Assembly (NCBI RefSeq): GCF_024199925.1 | Contig: NZ_JANADR010000001.1 | Coordinates: 7,319,501 to 7,383,500, forward strand | Reading direction: 5' to 3' | DNA length: 64,000 nucleotides | Source: Bradyrhizobium sp. CCGUVB1N3 | GTDB lineage: Bacteria; Pseudomonadota; Alphaproteobacteria; Rhizobiales; Xanthobacteraceae | Shown here: positions 55,241 to 63,841 of the stretch, piece by piece | Layout: each line of letters opens with the position of its first letter | Position numbering within the stretch: position 1 is the stretch's first letter | Position numbers and translations under genes: made by a program | Notes under the pieces: model-generated | The model's database searches: none | Told to the model about the DNA's origin: nothing | What the model saw: the letters and a program-made list of their open reading frames with translations, nothing else

Positions 55241-55479
55241 TCATGGCAAGCACGACGGCGATATCGGCGAACCCGGTTCGGCGCAACCGGCGGTTCGGCA
55301 TGCATCAGATGGACCTGTTCGCGGGTGGCATCGCGCACAGCGCCGTTGGGGTTCCAGAGTGGCGGGAGCTGCCGAAGGAGGCGCAGGATGCGCTGGTGAA
55401 CCTGGTGACGCAGTTGGTGCTGGACCATGCGCGGCTGAGCGCAACGCTCGCGAAGAGGGAAGACGGTCATGATCAGTGA
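55241..55479 (+). CDS. small protein paired with a serine recombinase
   Basis: 79 residues: MASTTAISANPVRRNRRFGM, WRELPKEAQDALVNLVTQLVLDHA. It overlaps the recombinase start by 11 bases. Short partners of this kind precede recombinases in rhizobia, from memory; function unknown. Confidence 0.5.
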
Positions 55480-55930
55480 CAAGGTCCGCCCTCACCACCT
55501 TGAGCGCAAGGCGATCCTCCATGTGCGTCAGTCCTCCGCCCATCGGGTGCTGCACAATCGTGAGAGCAACGCGTTGCAATACGCGATGCGCGACCGATTG
55601 ACGGCGCTGGGGTGGTCTAAGATCGAGGTGATCGACGATGATCTTGGACGTTCCGCTGCCGGCTGCGTCCAACGCGCGGGCTTCGAGCGGATGGTGGCTG
55701 AAGTGTGCCTCGGCAAGGTCGGCGCAATCTGTCCGCGGTAGCTCTCGTGCTTCGCCCGCAATAGCCGGGATTGGCAACAGCTGATCGAGATGTGTCGCGT
55801 CGTCGACACGGTGTGCTGGTTGACCAGGAAGCTGTCTATGCTCCGCGGCACGGCAACGACCGACTGCTTCTGGGGCTGAAGGGAAGCCTCAACCAGTATG
55901 AGCTGGATCTTTTGCGCTCGCTCTCGGCTC
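55469..55930 (+). pseudogene. serine recombinase, N-terminal catalytic domain, degraded
   Basis: VRPHHLERKAILHVRQSSAHRV has the YvRqSs start with the nucleophile Ser. RLTALGWSKIEVIDDDLGRSA, GFERMVAEVCLGKVGAI, then TAG in place of a codon before SCFARNSRDWQQLIEMCRVVDT, RHGNDRLLLGLKGSLNQYELDLL. About 150 codons; the large C-terminal DNA-binding parts are gone. IS30 DNA follows. Confidence 0.75.
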
Positions 55931-55931
55931 G

Positions 55932-56333
55932 CTACTCCAAGCCGCCACTACGCGTCGCGGCGCTGCGTCGTAACTCACGGGAAATGGTCGAAGCAGATCG
56001 ACTAAGACGGCGCCCGATCTCGCGCCGCGAAAGGCCCTGAACGCGAAGAAGTGCAATCTCCTCGCGTTCCGCAAAAGAGAGATACCGCCCGCATGGCGGC
56101 TTGGCTGAAGATCTGAACGTCGCTGGTGGCATTCCGCCTGCCTTTCGGAACAATCTGGTTCCCACAGCCTGCGACGTACCAGCTGTTAGCGCAGCATCCT
56201 CGCTGGTCATTCCCTGAGCAATCCCCAACCAGAACCGTTGAAGTTCAGATCGCCCCGCAACTGGCGGCCTTTCGGGGGACGGTAACGGCGCCCGTCCAGA
56301 TCGCAGTGATCGTCGCTTTCGAATGCCCATCGC
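55932..56333 (-). pseudogene. IS30-family transposase N-terminal fragment
   Basis: From about 56333: PLPSPERPPVAGRSELQRFW, GMTSEDAALTAGTSQAVGTRLFRKAGGMPP and LSFAEREEIALLRVQGLSRREIGRRLSRSASTISREL, the double HTH of IS30 transposases. The catalytic domain is missing; the frame ends after about 130 residues. Confidence 0.75.
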
Positions 56334-56369
56334 AACCTCCAAGTCTGGTGTTGCGACGATCGATTGAAT

Positions 56370-56674
56370 CCGCCGAGCATCACCGCGGGCTTTCCGCGCA
56401 ACACGATGCCGTGGTATCCATATCCGCAAAACTTGTCGAAGGACCTGAATTTGATGCTGCCGACGCAATCAGCGAGAAAGCGAGGTTGGCTCTCGAGGAG
56501 TACGCAGATGTGCTCATCCACTCCAAACCCACAACGCTTATGGGCGTCATCGCTCTGAGCCGTTACGTCGCCAGTCTACCGGCTTGGCTGCTGTCTGATG
56601 AATACGATTGGCATCAACCGTTTCTGAGGACGCTAGCGGACGCGCTGGACGAGATCAGTGTAGAATTGGGGTGA
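56370..56674 (+). pseudogene. conserved small protein, 5' end replaced by IS30
   Basis: EHHRGLSAQHDAVVSISAKLVEGP, ISEKARLALEEYADVLIHSKPTTLMGVIALSRYVAS, WHQPFLRTLADALDEISVELG-stop. The first 12 residues of the family (seen at 49676) are replaced by DNA overlapping the IS30 fragment. I recall similar proteins as common hypothetical genes in Bradyrhizobium. Confidence 0.6.
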
Positions 56675-56796
56675 GTTCCGCAAGGAGCAGCGGTAGTGAC
56701 AAAGGTCGGCCAAGGAAGAACCCTTTTTCGTTTTGTGAATTGCGTCGGGCTCTCGTCAGCTTTTGGAAAGCTAGCCCGAATACAGAACCGTTGAGG

Positions 56797-56890
56797 TTAG
56801 GGCGCGTGGTAGGGACAACGCTATCTACGCAGAAGGTCGGCGCTGAGTCGCGTCGCTGCCAACCTCAATTGGCAGCGCGGACGCGGTGAA
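56797..56890. repeat. unit of the GCGCTGTCCCTACCAC inverted-repeat family, reversed
   Basis: On the minus strand: GCGACTCAGCGCCGACC, then ATAGCGTTGTCCCTACCACGCG, with arms GGTTGGCAGCG and CGCCCTAACCTC. CGCGCTGCCAATTG precedes it, resembling the first variant. Confidence 0.6.
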
Positions 56891-57077
56891 CAGCGCCTGA
56901 TCACAATAGGCTCCCCAAGCTGGATGATCCGGCGCCAAGTCGTGCCCGCGCTGCTTCCGATCCCAGACTGATAGCCAAGCCACTTGCGACGGCCAGTCCT
57001 GGTAGTTGTGCCAGTGAAGTTTTCCTGGACGGATACGTCCGACGGTCAGCTTCTGCCGCTTGAGGCTGGGGCCGTTG

Positions 57078-57152
57078 AAGTTAGCGGCGCGCGTGGTAGG
57101 GACAGCGCCTGTATCTGACGGTTGGGCGCCGAGTCATGCCGCCGCTAACTTC
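57078..57152. repeat. unit of the GCGCTGTCCCTACCAC inverted-repeat family, clearest copy
   Basis: On the minus strand: GAAGTTAGCGGCGGCATGAC, TCGGCGCCC, then AGGCGCTGTCCCTACCACGC and GCGCCGCTAACTTC. The 12-base arms GAAGTTAGCGGC and GCCGCTAACTTC are perfect complements. Confidence 0.7.
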
Positions 57153-57203
57153 CTTCTTGGGGGTGGAATGGACGCTTGCGATCAGCGACTCGAGGGCTGA
57201 GCT

Positions 57204-57632
57204 ATGGCGAAAAAATCCCGCAAAGCCAAGGCAACTGGGCTTGCTCTCACCCGCCGGCGCAACATCGCCAAACGGCGCCGAGAGTGGCAAACTAGGCGGG
57301 AAGGTCAGCTACGCAATGACGATGCAGCATTCCCCCTGCACATGAACCGCCGTCTCCTGTGGCTAGCGAATGAGTGGCATTTGCCGTCACCTCCTTGGGT
57401 CGGGCGGACCATGAGTGCAGAACTCGCTTCCTACTGTCTCGGCCATGGCATCAGCATGAATTGGCTGATCACGGGCGAGCTCTTGGACCTGCAGCAGATG
57501 CTTCAGGCGCGACGGATGGGCAAGGCCGCGGCCAAGCCGGAGAGCTCCAGCGAGAAGCTTGCACGCCTGTCGGAAGCTCAGATCAAGGTCATCGACATGA
57601 TCATGGACCAGCTCATGGCGAGGCAGCCATGA
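57204..57632 (+). CDS. conserved hypothetical protein
   Basis: 142 residues: basic N-terminus MAKKSRKAKATGLALTRRRN, then LHMNRRLLWLANEWHLPS, MSAELASYCLGHGISMNWLITGELLDLQQML and a helical end. The pattern with GHGISMNWLITG suits an XRE-like regulator fragment (the G-is-NWLltG turn of phage repressors), so DNA binding is plausible but unproven. A 25-codon basic frame follows with an ATGA overlap, and a strong terminator ends the unit. Confidence 0.6.
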   Translation: MAKKSRKAKATGLALTRRRNIAKRRREWQTRREGQLRNDDAAFPLHMNRRLLWLANEWHLPSPPWVGRTMSAELASYCLGHGISMNWLITGELLDLQQMLQARRMGKAAAKPESSSEKLARLSEAQIKVIDMIMDQLMARQP

Positions 57633-57706
57633 AGCGCCGGCGCAGATCTCAGAAAGCCCGCAACAGGCAGCGGCTGGCAGCACACGCCCGCCGGCTGAGG
57701 CGGTGA
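57629..57706 (+). CDS. 25-residue Arg-rich peptide
   Basis: ATG overlaps the upstream stop (ATGA). The product MKRRRRSQKARNRQRLAAHA... has 12 Arg or Lys. It ends seven bases before a terminator hairpin, which supports it as part of the transcript; whether it is translated is unknown. Confidence 0.35.
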   Translation: MKRRRRSQKARNRQRLAAHARRLRR

Positions 57707-57713
57707 ACGATGA

Positions 57714-57744
57714 GGCCCGCCAGCGGAACCTGGCGGGCCTTTCT
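57714..57744 (+). terminator. rho-independent terminator
   Basis: GGCCCGCCAG, loop CGGAAC, CTGGCGGGCC, then TTTCT. A perfect 10-bp stem, directly after the two genes. Confidence 0.85.
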
Positions 57745-57973
57745 CATTGCAAAACAATGGCTTTGTAGAGGTCGTCGACCCGAGCCGATTTTCGTCGGCT
57801 ATCGCTCGGTCAATCGCTTCGACCTTGGCGGCCTGCAGGGTGACAACATCTGCCGTGCCGCTATGTTTGTGCTCGCATGTGAGGCCTTGTGGCCTCAGCG
57901 GTTTCACGACACGGCGACGCTCCTAGACGAAGGCTTCCCGTATTTTGATTAGATCAGTCTTGAAATCGGTCAT
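57745..57973 (-). pseudogene. small conserved protein with an early stop
   Basis: ATG at 57973: MTDFKTDLIKIREAFV, TAG (57923-57925), then ERRRVVKPLRPQGLTCEHKHSG and VTLQAAKVEAIDRAIADENRLG. Reading through the stop gives about 75 residues of a helical small protein I associate with Bradyrhizobium. A single base change explains the stop. Confidence 0.5.
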
Positions 57974-57984
57974 GCAAGCTGACC

Positions 57985-58231
57985 TCAATAACGCGGCGTG
58001 CGCGTGCCGGTCGAGCCAGTGTAGGGATTTAAGTTGCCGCTCGTACCGAAATTATCGCGCTGGGTGCCGTTCGGATTCGTAGCAACATAGGGTGCCACGT
58101 AGGTGCCGTTGCTGAGGGTGTATCCGGACGATGTGTGCGTGCTAGGATTCGATCCAGTGCCGCTGAGATATTGCGCTTGAGCGGCGGGAACCGCGCTGCG
58201 TCAGCGCAGCAGTCAAAACGAGCGTTTTCAT
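57985..58231 (-). pseudogene. small secreted Asn/Gly/Thr-rich protein, frameshift in signal peptide
   Basis: ATG at 58231: MKTLVLTAALT then a one-base shift; the following frame has AVPAAQAQYLSGTGSNPSTH, SGYTLSNGTYVAPYVATNPN and NPYTGSTGTRTPRY-stop at 57985. This repetitive NPN-T-, NPYTG-GT-PRY pattern occurs in small exported rhizobial proteins. The shift cuts translation within the signal peptide. Confidence 0.6.
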
Positions 58232-58345
58232 TCCCAATAACTCCCAAATGGTTTTAGCAATAACCAGATGCAACCACGTTGTAGAGAGTCGGTCGAGTCC
58301 GACCAATGGATAAGGTGGATCATCGTACCTTCCTAGTCTTACTGA

Positions 58346-58494
58346 GTGTGCGCCGGGAGGCCGGCAAGGAGTAGATGGTGAGAGTCCATTACGATGAAGG
58401 AGTAGCGTCCCACTCGGCCCCGAGCCGTGCGGCAGCGTCCGTGAGGGCGCTGGCGAAGCGTCGGCAGGGGAGTCATGCAGGCCAGCCATTGAGC
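58346..58494 (+). mobile_element. 5' fragment of a second-type group II intron
   Basis: Begins GTGTGCGCCGGGAGGCCGG, then GGTGAGAGTCC and GCGTCCGTGAGGGCGCTGGC, features of the first part of bacterial group II introns (GUGYG start, GGUGAGAGUCCC element). It is interrupted at 58495 by the RmInt1-like intron and its remainder is not found. Confidence 0.5.
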
Positions 58495-59545
58495 GTGTGC
58501 TGCAGCAGCGTAGGAAAGGAGAGTTCGAGATGAACGCCTAGCCATGTGCGTAAGTTGCGCGAAAAGATGGGGTGGGCCCCCCGGGGTCGGCGTACAGGCG
58601 CGGGCCTCAAACGAGTCCAAGCGGCTGCGCTCAAAAGGCGTGGTCGTGAGCGTTGGATCAAAAGTCCGAAGAGAATTCGGGCAGGTGAGCGTTCGCGAGA
58701 CGAATGAAAATGAACCCTCGATGACGCGTCGAAAGCCGGTGAACGTTGCTAAAACCAGAAGCGCTCAATCTTCTGGGATATGCCTATCGGCAACCTGACT
58801 ACTGGGTAGGCAGCAACCGGCGTAGAGGGGGCGTGAAGCGGATGCAGGCTTTCGCGTGGAACTGCAGGAACCAGACTCTGGATGCCAAGGGAGAAACTGA
58901 AGCGACCAAAATCGCGAGGCGAGAGCACCAATGCCAAAGTCTGGGGCGGGCCGACTCGTAAGAGCTTTGAAGGCTCTGTAATGGGGGCCGGAGCAAAGGG
59001 GTCGGAACAGGACGGTTGTGATCATGGACCAACTGGAGACAGGATGAATACAACGATCACGACAAACAAGCCGTTTAGCATCGATAAGAGAAGTGTTGTT
59101 CGGGCTTATAAGGCGGTTAAATCCAAACGTGGTGCGGCTGGCGTGGACGGGCAGACGCTCGGGGGTTCGATAAAGATCTGAAGGGCAATCTTTATAAGAT
59201 CTGGAATCGGATGAGCCGGGCAGCTACTTTCCTCCGTCGGTGCGTGCAGTCTCCATTCCGAAAAAGGGGGGAGATGGCGAAAGGATTCTGGGTGTTCCGA
59301 CCGTCAGCGATCGCATCGCGCAGATGGTCGTTGCGCAGTACCTTGAACCGATTCTTGATCCAATTTTTCTTCCAGACTCCTATGGTTACAGACCGAAGAA
59401 ATCGGCCCTGGATGCTGTGGGTGTTACGCGCGAGCGGTGCTGGAAGTATGATTGGGTTCTTGAATTCGACATCAAAGGACTATTCGACAACATCCCGCAC
59501 GATCTTTTGCTCAAAGCGGTTCGAAAGCATGTGGCGTGCAAATGG
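58495..59545 (+). mobile_element. RmInt1-like group II intron, 3' truncated
   Basis: Starts GTGTGCTGCAG like the intron at 28820 and follows its order (GGCGGGCCT..., GAGACGAATGAAAATGAACCC, GAACTGCAGGAACCAG). It is cut about 59545 within the encoded protein, where an IS701 fragment begins. Domain V is missing, so it cannot splice. Confidence 0.75.
59044..59545 (+). pseudogene. ltrA: group II intron reverse transcriptase, truncated and frameshifted
   Basis: ATG at 59044: TNKPFSIDKRSVVRAYKAVK, GAAGVDGQTL; then shifts near 59160 and 59215; 59240 onward [63 protein letters not shown]. It ends before the GTPQGG and YADD blocks. Confidence 0.8.
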
Positions 59546-59760
59546 GTTGCTTACCCAACTGACCGCAATATTGCCGCGCAATGCCGACCGAATGCCGCCC
59601 CTTCTCAGGAAAGCCCGTATCATCGATGATCCAAGCTTCAATCTCTCCGTGACGTTCGATGGCCGGCAGTACTAATTCACGGATCTTGCCCAACACTTGC
59701 TGATCCGACCAGTCGCCTTGACCGACAAGATGCAACAAGGCCTGATGTTGTGCCGCCATC
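59546..59760 (-). pseudogene. IS701-family transposase fragment (second type)
   Basis: [64 protein letters not shown] includes the first Asp pair (IIDD). Only about 75 codons; a different branch from the IS701 at 30784. Confidence 0.75.
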
Positions 59761-59860
59761 TCCCTACGAACTGCTCTCGAGCACTGATATCAAAACCAAA
59801 GCGCTCGGGCACGACGGCGGATTTCACTTCAAAAAAATTGAACGGCCCAGTGAATATATC

Positions 59861-60358
59861 TCGTTTGCTTGATTCAAAAAATCACGCGATGCTGGCGGTC
59901 AGGAAATAGAAGAAAGCAAGACCCCCAAACCAAACGAGGTGCGGTCTGGGATACGCAGCGACCATATTTCCCGAGCCATGCGCGTGCCTTTTGCGGATCG
60001 GTTGTCCGATGGGCAGCTGTGTCTGGTCGGCGGGCCTCACGCAATCCATTACAACGCAGGGATCGCGTTGATGTTTGGGCGCGCGGTCTAAAAAGACAAT
60101 TGGCTTTATGGCAAGTCTGGCCTGAGCGGCTCTCGCAACCCACAGCACGATAGCACAAACTGTTTCTCAGTCAGAGTTTACACTGGGACTATGGCTCTCA
60201 AGCGTATCGCGATGTGCCGCGACGCGATGGCCGGAGCGGAAACGCACGGATAGTTACTTGCACGGCGATCGCGCGCGGAAACTGTGGCGCGTTTGTTGAC
60301 AGCTTCGTCTCATATGATGTGACGATGTTCTGAAGAGCAGAAGAGAAGAGGAGAATGC
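59861..60358. other. no supported gene; upstream region of the AhpD-like gene
   Basis: A minus-strand frame (59882-60148) has an aromatic end (PHLVWFGGLAFFYFLTASIA) that might be coding, but its start is unclear. The last 150 bp contain the promoter of the next gene. Confidence 0.35.
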
Positions 60359-60712
60359 ATGTTAGACTGGCTGAAGTATCGCGCTAGCGTGAAATCGCGG
60401 GTTGGCGACTTGTCCAAGCTCGCGCCGGAAACGGTCAAAGGATATCTGGTTCTGGCCAATTCCGGCGATAAAGCACAGCATCTCGACGCGAAGACGCGCG
60501 AGTTGATCTCACTTGCTGTTGCGGTCACCACCCGCTGTGATGGCTGCATCGCCAGCCACGTTGAGGCTGCGATGAAGCATGGCGTGTCGAAGGCTGAGAT
60601 TGCCGAGGCGCTGGGCGTCGCGATTGCGATGAATGCAGGCGCGGCGCTAGTCTATACAGCTCGTACCCTGGATTGCTTCGATCAGATGTCCGGTACGAAC
60701 GCTGCTGCATAG
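60359..60712 (+). CDS. AhpD-like / carboxymuconolactone decarboxylase-family protein
   Basis: 117 residues, ATG at 60359 after GAGAAGAGGAGA. The core ELISLAVAVTTRCDGCIASHVEAAMKHG contains C60-D-G-C63 and H67, the redox motif CxxCxxxH of AhpD-type proteins, which reduce peroxidases such as AhpC or act as small peroxidases. SKAEIAEALGVAIAMNAGAALVYTA completes the all-helical fold. It is a cytoplasmic trimer or hexamer in the known family. Followed by a hairpin terminator; monocistronic. Confidence 0.9.
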   Translation: MLDWLKYRASVKSRVGDLSKLAPETVKGYLVLANSGDKAQHLDAKTRELISLAVAVTTRCDGCIASHVEAAMKHGVSKAEIAEALGVAIAMNAGAALVYTARTLDCFDQMSGTNAAA

Positions 60713-60748
60713 ACAACGGCACGTTTCTTCCCTGACTAGTTGAATTGT

Positions 60749-60777
60749 CGCCCGGTTGGAGGCCATCCGACCGGGCG
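60749..60777 (+). terminator. hairpin terminator after the AhpD-like gene
   Basis: CGCCCGGTTGGA, loop GGCCA, TCCGACCGGGCG; one G-T wobble. It is followed by CTGTCTTAG, a weak T tract. Confidence 0.55.
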
Positions 60778-60779
60778 CT

Positions 60780-61020
60780 GTCTTAGTCAGCATTCAGGCC
60801 GCGCAACCAAACCTATCCGGTAGGCGACCAGCGACGATTCTCCCGGGGAACGAAGACAGTGTGGCGCTTTCCGACCCTATGGCCGTGCACGGGAGACCAA
60901 GGATGCGAAAGTGTCAGTATTCTCGGACGAACTCTAACACTTTTGAGCCTCTCGCGCTTGAATGTTTGGCTAAGACGTCCCTGTTCTCTCTTACCTGCCT
61001 TGGATCGTTGGTATCACTAT
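60780..61020. other. intergenic, no gene seen
   Basis: Convergent region between the AhpD-like gene and the end of the LysR gene. No frame is convincing. Confidence 0.4.
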
Positions 61021-61922
61021 TCAAAGTTTGCTCGCGCCCTGGGTCTTCCTCAGATCGGTAAATTCCTGCTTGAGCAGATCCACGACGATTCTGACCTTGG
61101 GGAGATCTGCCATACGTTTGTGGCGGATGATCGTGAGTTCTGCGCGGAGCGAGGCTGGAAGCTCGAGCTTGAGCTCCACGAGCTCGCCCGGTCGCTTGAG
61201 CCGATGGGACGTCTTCAGAAGGACCATCGCGCCGACGCCGGCCTGGCAGGCGGCGACCTGCACGCTGTAATCGTCAGACGTAAAAGCTGGCCGAAAGTCC
61301 GGGATCCTGGCCGCGAGCTCCGGATTCGGGCTCGTCATCTCACGCTCTCCCGCCCATGCGATCCAGTCGAGGTCGCGAAAACCGTATTTCGCGGGCAGTC
61401 TCCGCGCGTAGTCCCTGCTCGCGTAGGCGCCGATCGGAACGACAATTTCATCGACTGTGATCAGATCAGGATCATCGGCCGAGTATCTCCTGAGCGCGAT
61501 GTCCGCCTCGCCGAGCGAGAGATTCAGGCGTTGTGTGCTCGGCAAACCTCGAGCGTGATGTGTGGATGCTTTCTCTTGAGCGTTTCCGCGATCGGAGCCA
61601 GGAAATCGAAGGCGTACGATGGTATCGCCGCGATGCGTACGCGGCCGCTCACGGGTGAGTTCTTCGCATCCAGTGAACGAGTAGCTTCCATCGCCCATTG
61701 CGCCATGCCTTGGGCTGCAGGAAGCAGCCTCGCTGCAGTTTTCGTCAAGGTGATGCCCTGGTTCTTGCGGACGAAAAGCGGCTCGCCGAGCCCGTACTCC
61801 ATCTCCGCAATCCTCCGGCTCAGAGTGGGTTGGCTCACCTTCAGGTGCCGCGCGGCACCGCTCAGGCTCCCGGCATCGCAAACGGCGAGAAAAATGCGGA
61901 GGTCATCCCATTGTAAGTCCAC
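61021..61922 (-). pseudogene. LysR-type regulator, one-base frameshift
   Basis: ATG at 61922. N-terminal winged helix: LRIFLAVCDAGSLSGAARHLKVSQPTLSRRIAEME and LFVRKNQGITLTKTAARLLP. After ITLEVCR (about 61540) one base is missing, and the effector domain continues in the next frame: TQRLNLSLGEADIALRRYS, DDYSVQVAACQAGVGAMVLLK and KVRIVVDLLKQEF, ending at 61021. All domains are present otherwise (about 300 residues). It lies divergent from the MBL lipoprotein gene, which it probably controlled. A sequencing error cannot be excluded. Confidence 0.8.
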
Positions 61923-62028
61923 GTTCGCTCCTCAGGCTCGTCCGGGCGGGGCCATCCATTTCTGTATGACGACGTAGGAAGTTAGGCGATTGCCATTCTG
62001 CCTGTCCAGGGCAAAAGGGGCGACAGAA

Positions 62029-62982
62029 ATGAGGAAAACAATCATGCTCCGTAAATCAGGTCTCCTTGTCATTGGCGCCCTTACGATCGTCGCGCTTTCG
62101 GCGTGTACGCAAACGTCGCATCCATCAAAACCCGCCGCTCTGGGCAAGCCGATCAGCTCGGCGTCCATGGAAGCCTTGATCGATCAGCCGGGACCGATCG
62201 AGCTCAAGACGGTCGTCGGCGCGGATTGGATCGCCGATCTTTCGGGACTGCTCAATCTGAACGATCCAAAAGCCGTTCAGGCCGGTCTCAAGGACCACGA
62301 GGAGCCGATCAAGATCTATACACATGTCGTGCGACATCCGACGCAAGGATTTTTCCTGGTCGACACCGGGGTTTCAACGCGGCTGGTGGAGGATCCTGAG
62401 GGCCTAGGGGTCGGATGGGTGCTGAGAAAATTTGCAAAAATCCAAAGGATGCAAGTCCGGCAAGACACATTGTCGGTCATTAAATCGGAAGGCGTTCCTC
62501 TCAAGGGCGTGTTCATGACCCATCTCCATCTCGATCATATCTCCGGGATGCCGGACGTTCCAAAGGACGTTCCGATTTACACGGGTCATGGTGAGCCTGA
62601 GTATTCGCGCCTTGTGCATATGGTCGTTCAGGGGACGGAGGATAGCCTCCTTGAAGGAAGGCCCGCACTCCGGGAGTTCCAGTTCTCGAAAGACCCGGAT
62701 GGAAAGTTCGAAGGGGTGATCGATGTTTTCGGTGACGGTTCGTTCTTTGCGATCCAGACCCCGGGACATACTCCGGGCCATGTCTCCTATCTCGCCCGCA
62801 CACCAACAGGTCCGGTGCTCCTGACGGGCGACACTGCCCACACGCGTTGGGGGTGGGAGAATGACGTCGAGCCTGGGACCTACACTGACAACCGGGAAAG
62901 CGAACGGAAGAGTTTGCTCGCCTTGAAGGCCTTGAGTGAACGCCACCCGAAGATGACCGTGAAATTGGGGCATCAGCCCTGA
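62029..62982 (+). CDS. MBL-fold metallohydrolase lipoprotein
   Basis: 317 residues from MRKTIMLRKSGLLVIGALTI; the lipobox LSAC ends at Cys26, so the protein is a lipoprotein facing the periplasm. HTHxHxDH-type motif H165LHLDH170 (FMTHLHLDHISG), HTPGH, the Asp in LLTGDTAH and a last His in KLGHQP supply the two-zinc site. The layout resembles AHL-lactonase-like class B enzymes (AttM/AiiA), but substrate specificity is not evident; a periplasmic location would be unusual for lactonases. The upstream, divergent LysR gene suggests inducible expression. Confidence 0.85.
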   Translation: MRKTIMLRKSGLLVIGALTIVALSACTQTSHPSKPAALGKPISSASMEALIDQPGPIELKTVVGADWIADLSGLLNLNDPKAVQAGLKDHEEPIKIYTHVVRHPTQGFFLVDTGVSTRLVEDPEGLGVGWVLRKFAKIQRMQVRQDTLSVIKSEGVPLKGVFMTHLHLDHISGMPDVPKDVPIYTGHGEPEYSRLVHMVVQGTEDSLLEGRPALREFQFSKDPDGKFEGVIDVFGDGSFFAIQTPGHTPGHVSYLARTPTGPVLLTGDTAHTRWGWENDVEPGTYTDNRESERKSLLALKALSERHPKMTVKLGHQP

Positions 62983-63032
62983 GTCCGAGCCTGGATCAGA
63001 ACTCTCAGTGCAATGGTATTCATGAATGCTAG

Positions 63033-63065
63033 GACCTACCGCACATTTATTAGAAGCGGTAGGTC
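63033..63065. terminator. inverted repeat between convergent genes
   Basis: GACCTACCGC and GCGGTAGGTC, a perfect 10-bp stem with a 13-base AT-rich loop, lie between the end of the MBL gene and the end of the minus-strand gene at 63083. No T tract; probably a shared terminator. Confidence 0.5.
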
Positions 63066-63082
63066 GGATGCGCTCGAGGAAA

Positions 63083-63346
63083 TTAGTGTGGGGCTGCCCA
63101 GCGCCAGCTGAGCTGCTCAGCGGCCGCCGGCGCGGAGCTTTGCTCCCGCGCATTGCCCCAATCGCTCGGGAGGACGGCTGGGGATCTTGGAGGACTCGGT
63201 CGCAATGTCCTGAGCCGCTGAGCGACGGCGTTTTCGCTTCTCTCCAGCAGGATTGAAATCCGCCTTGGGGTTTCATTGTTCGAAGCGAGATCGAGAAGGC
63301 GTTTTTCGTCTTCTTTGCTCCATGGCCGAGACCTGTTCCTAAGCAT
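63083..63346 (-). CDS. small Myb/SANT-like DNA-binding protein
   Basis: 87 residues: SRPWSKEDEKRLLDLASNNET, PRRISILLERSENAVAQRLRTL. The RPW---DD--L--L----- and i---l-Rs--Av--R---L pattern is the Myb-like helix-turn-helix seen in small rhizobial proteins. The C-terminal 40 residues are Pro/Ala-rich and probably disordered. Likely a DNA-binding regulator; target unknown. Confidence 0.6.
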   Translation of the reverse strand: MLRNRSRPWSKEDEKRLLDLASNNETPRRISILLERSENAVAQRLRTLRPSPPRSPAVLPSDWGNAREQSSAPAAAEQLSWRWAAPH

Positions 63347-63841
63347 TCTGCACTCAATCGAACTAGCCGAGCAGAGCGCTCAGGCCGAAACGATGTACCA
63401 TGTCGCACGCCACGCCCCGTGCAGGCGAGTCACCTCGCAATGAGCCCGTTTGATGAAAGCGCGCTCGAACCAAAGGCCGGTACCGAATGAATGAAGAGGC
63501 AAAATCCAAAGATGCAAGCGAGATAGCCTATTCACGGCCCCAAGATAGCGTTGCCGCCGGCGAACGCAAGGAAAGCTCCTGCCATGACGCTATTGCGAAT
63601 ACCCTTGACCGAGGTGGTCATGTGCCAAAGAGGAGGTGCAATGTTAGCGCCGCAGCGATGGCGATAGTCAGCGTAGCGGGGCTGTCACGCGCAGTCTTTC
63701 CGCTCGATCGGCAATATGTGAGCGGGCTTTCGCCCTGGCGTCCAGAGCGCGCGGACAGTGCGATTCGGCGGCCGCTGAGCAGTGAACTTCAGCCAGGGCA
63801 ACGGGAAGGCGCTCGCGCGTTGTAAGATTTCGTTGGGTGGG
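63347..63841. other. no supported gene
   Basis: Frames on both strands (63487-63825 plus; 63668-63922 minus) compete and none is recognised. Confidence 0.4.

Noticed and set aside
59882..60148. 88-codon minus-strand frame with an aromatic end
   Set aside because: No start signal and no family; could be a remnant but not supportable.
60859..61977. 372-codon plus-strand frame opposite the LysR gene
   Set aside because: Longest frame in the area but lacks motifs; the minus strand gives both LysR domains with one shift.
62404..63408. 334-codon minus-strand frame opposite the MBL gene
   Set aside because: Shadow of the MBL gene, whose zinc motifs and lipobox are on the plus strand.
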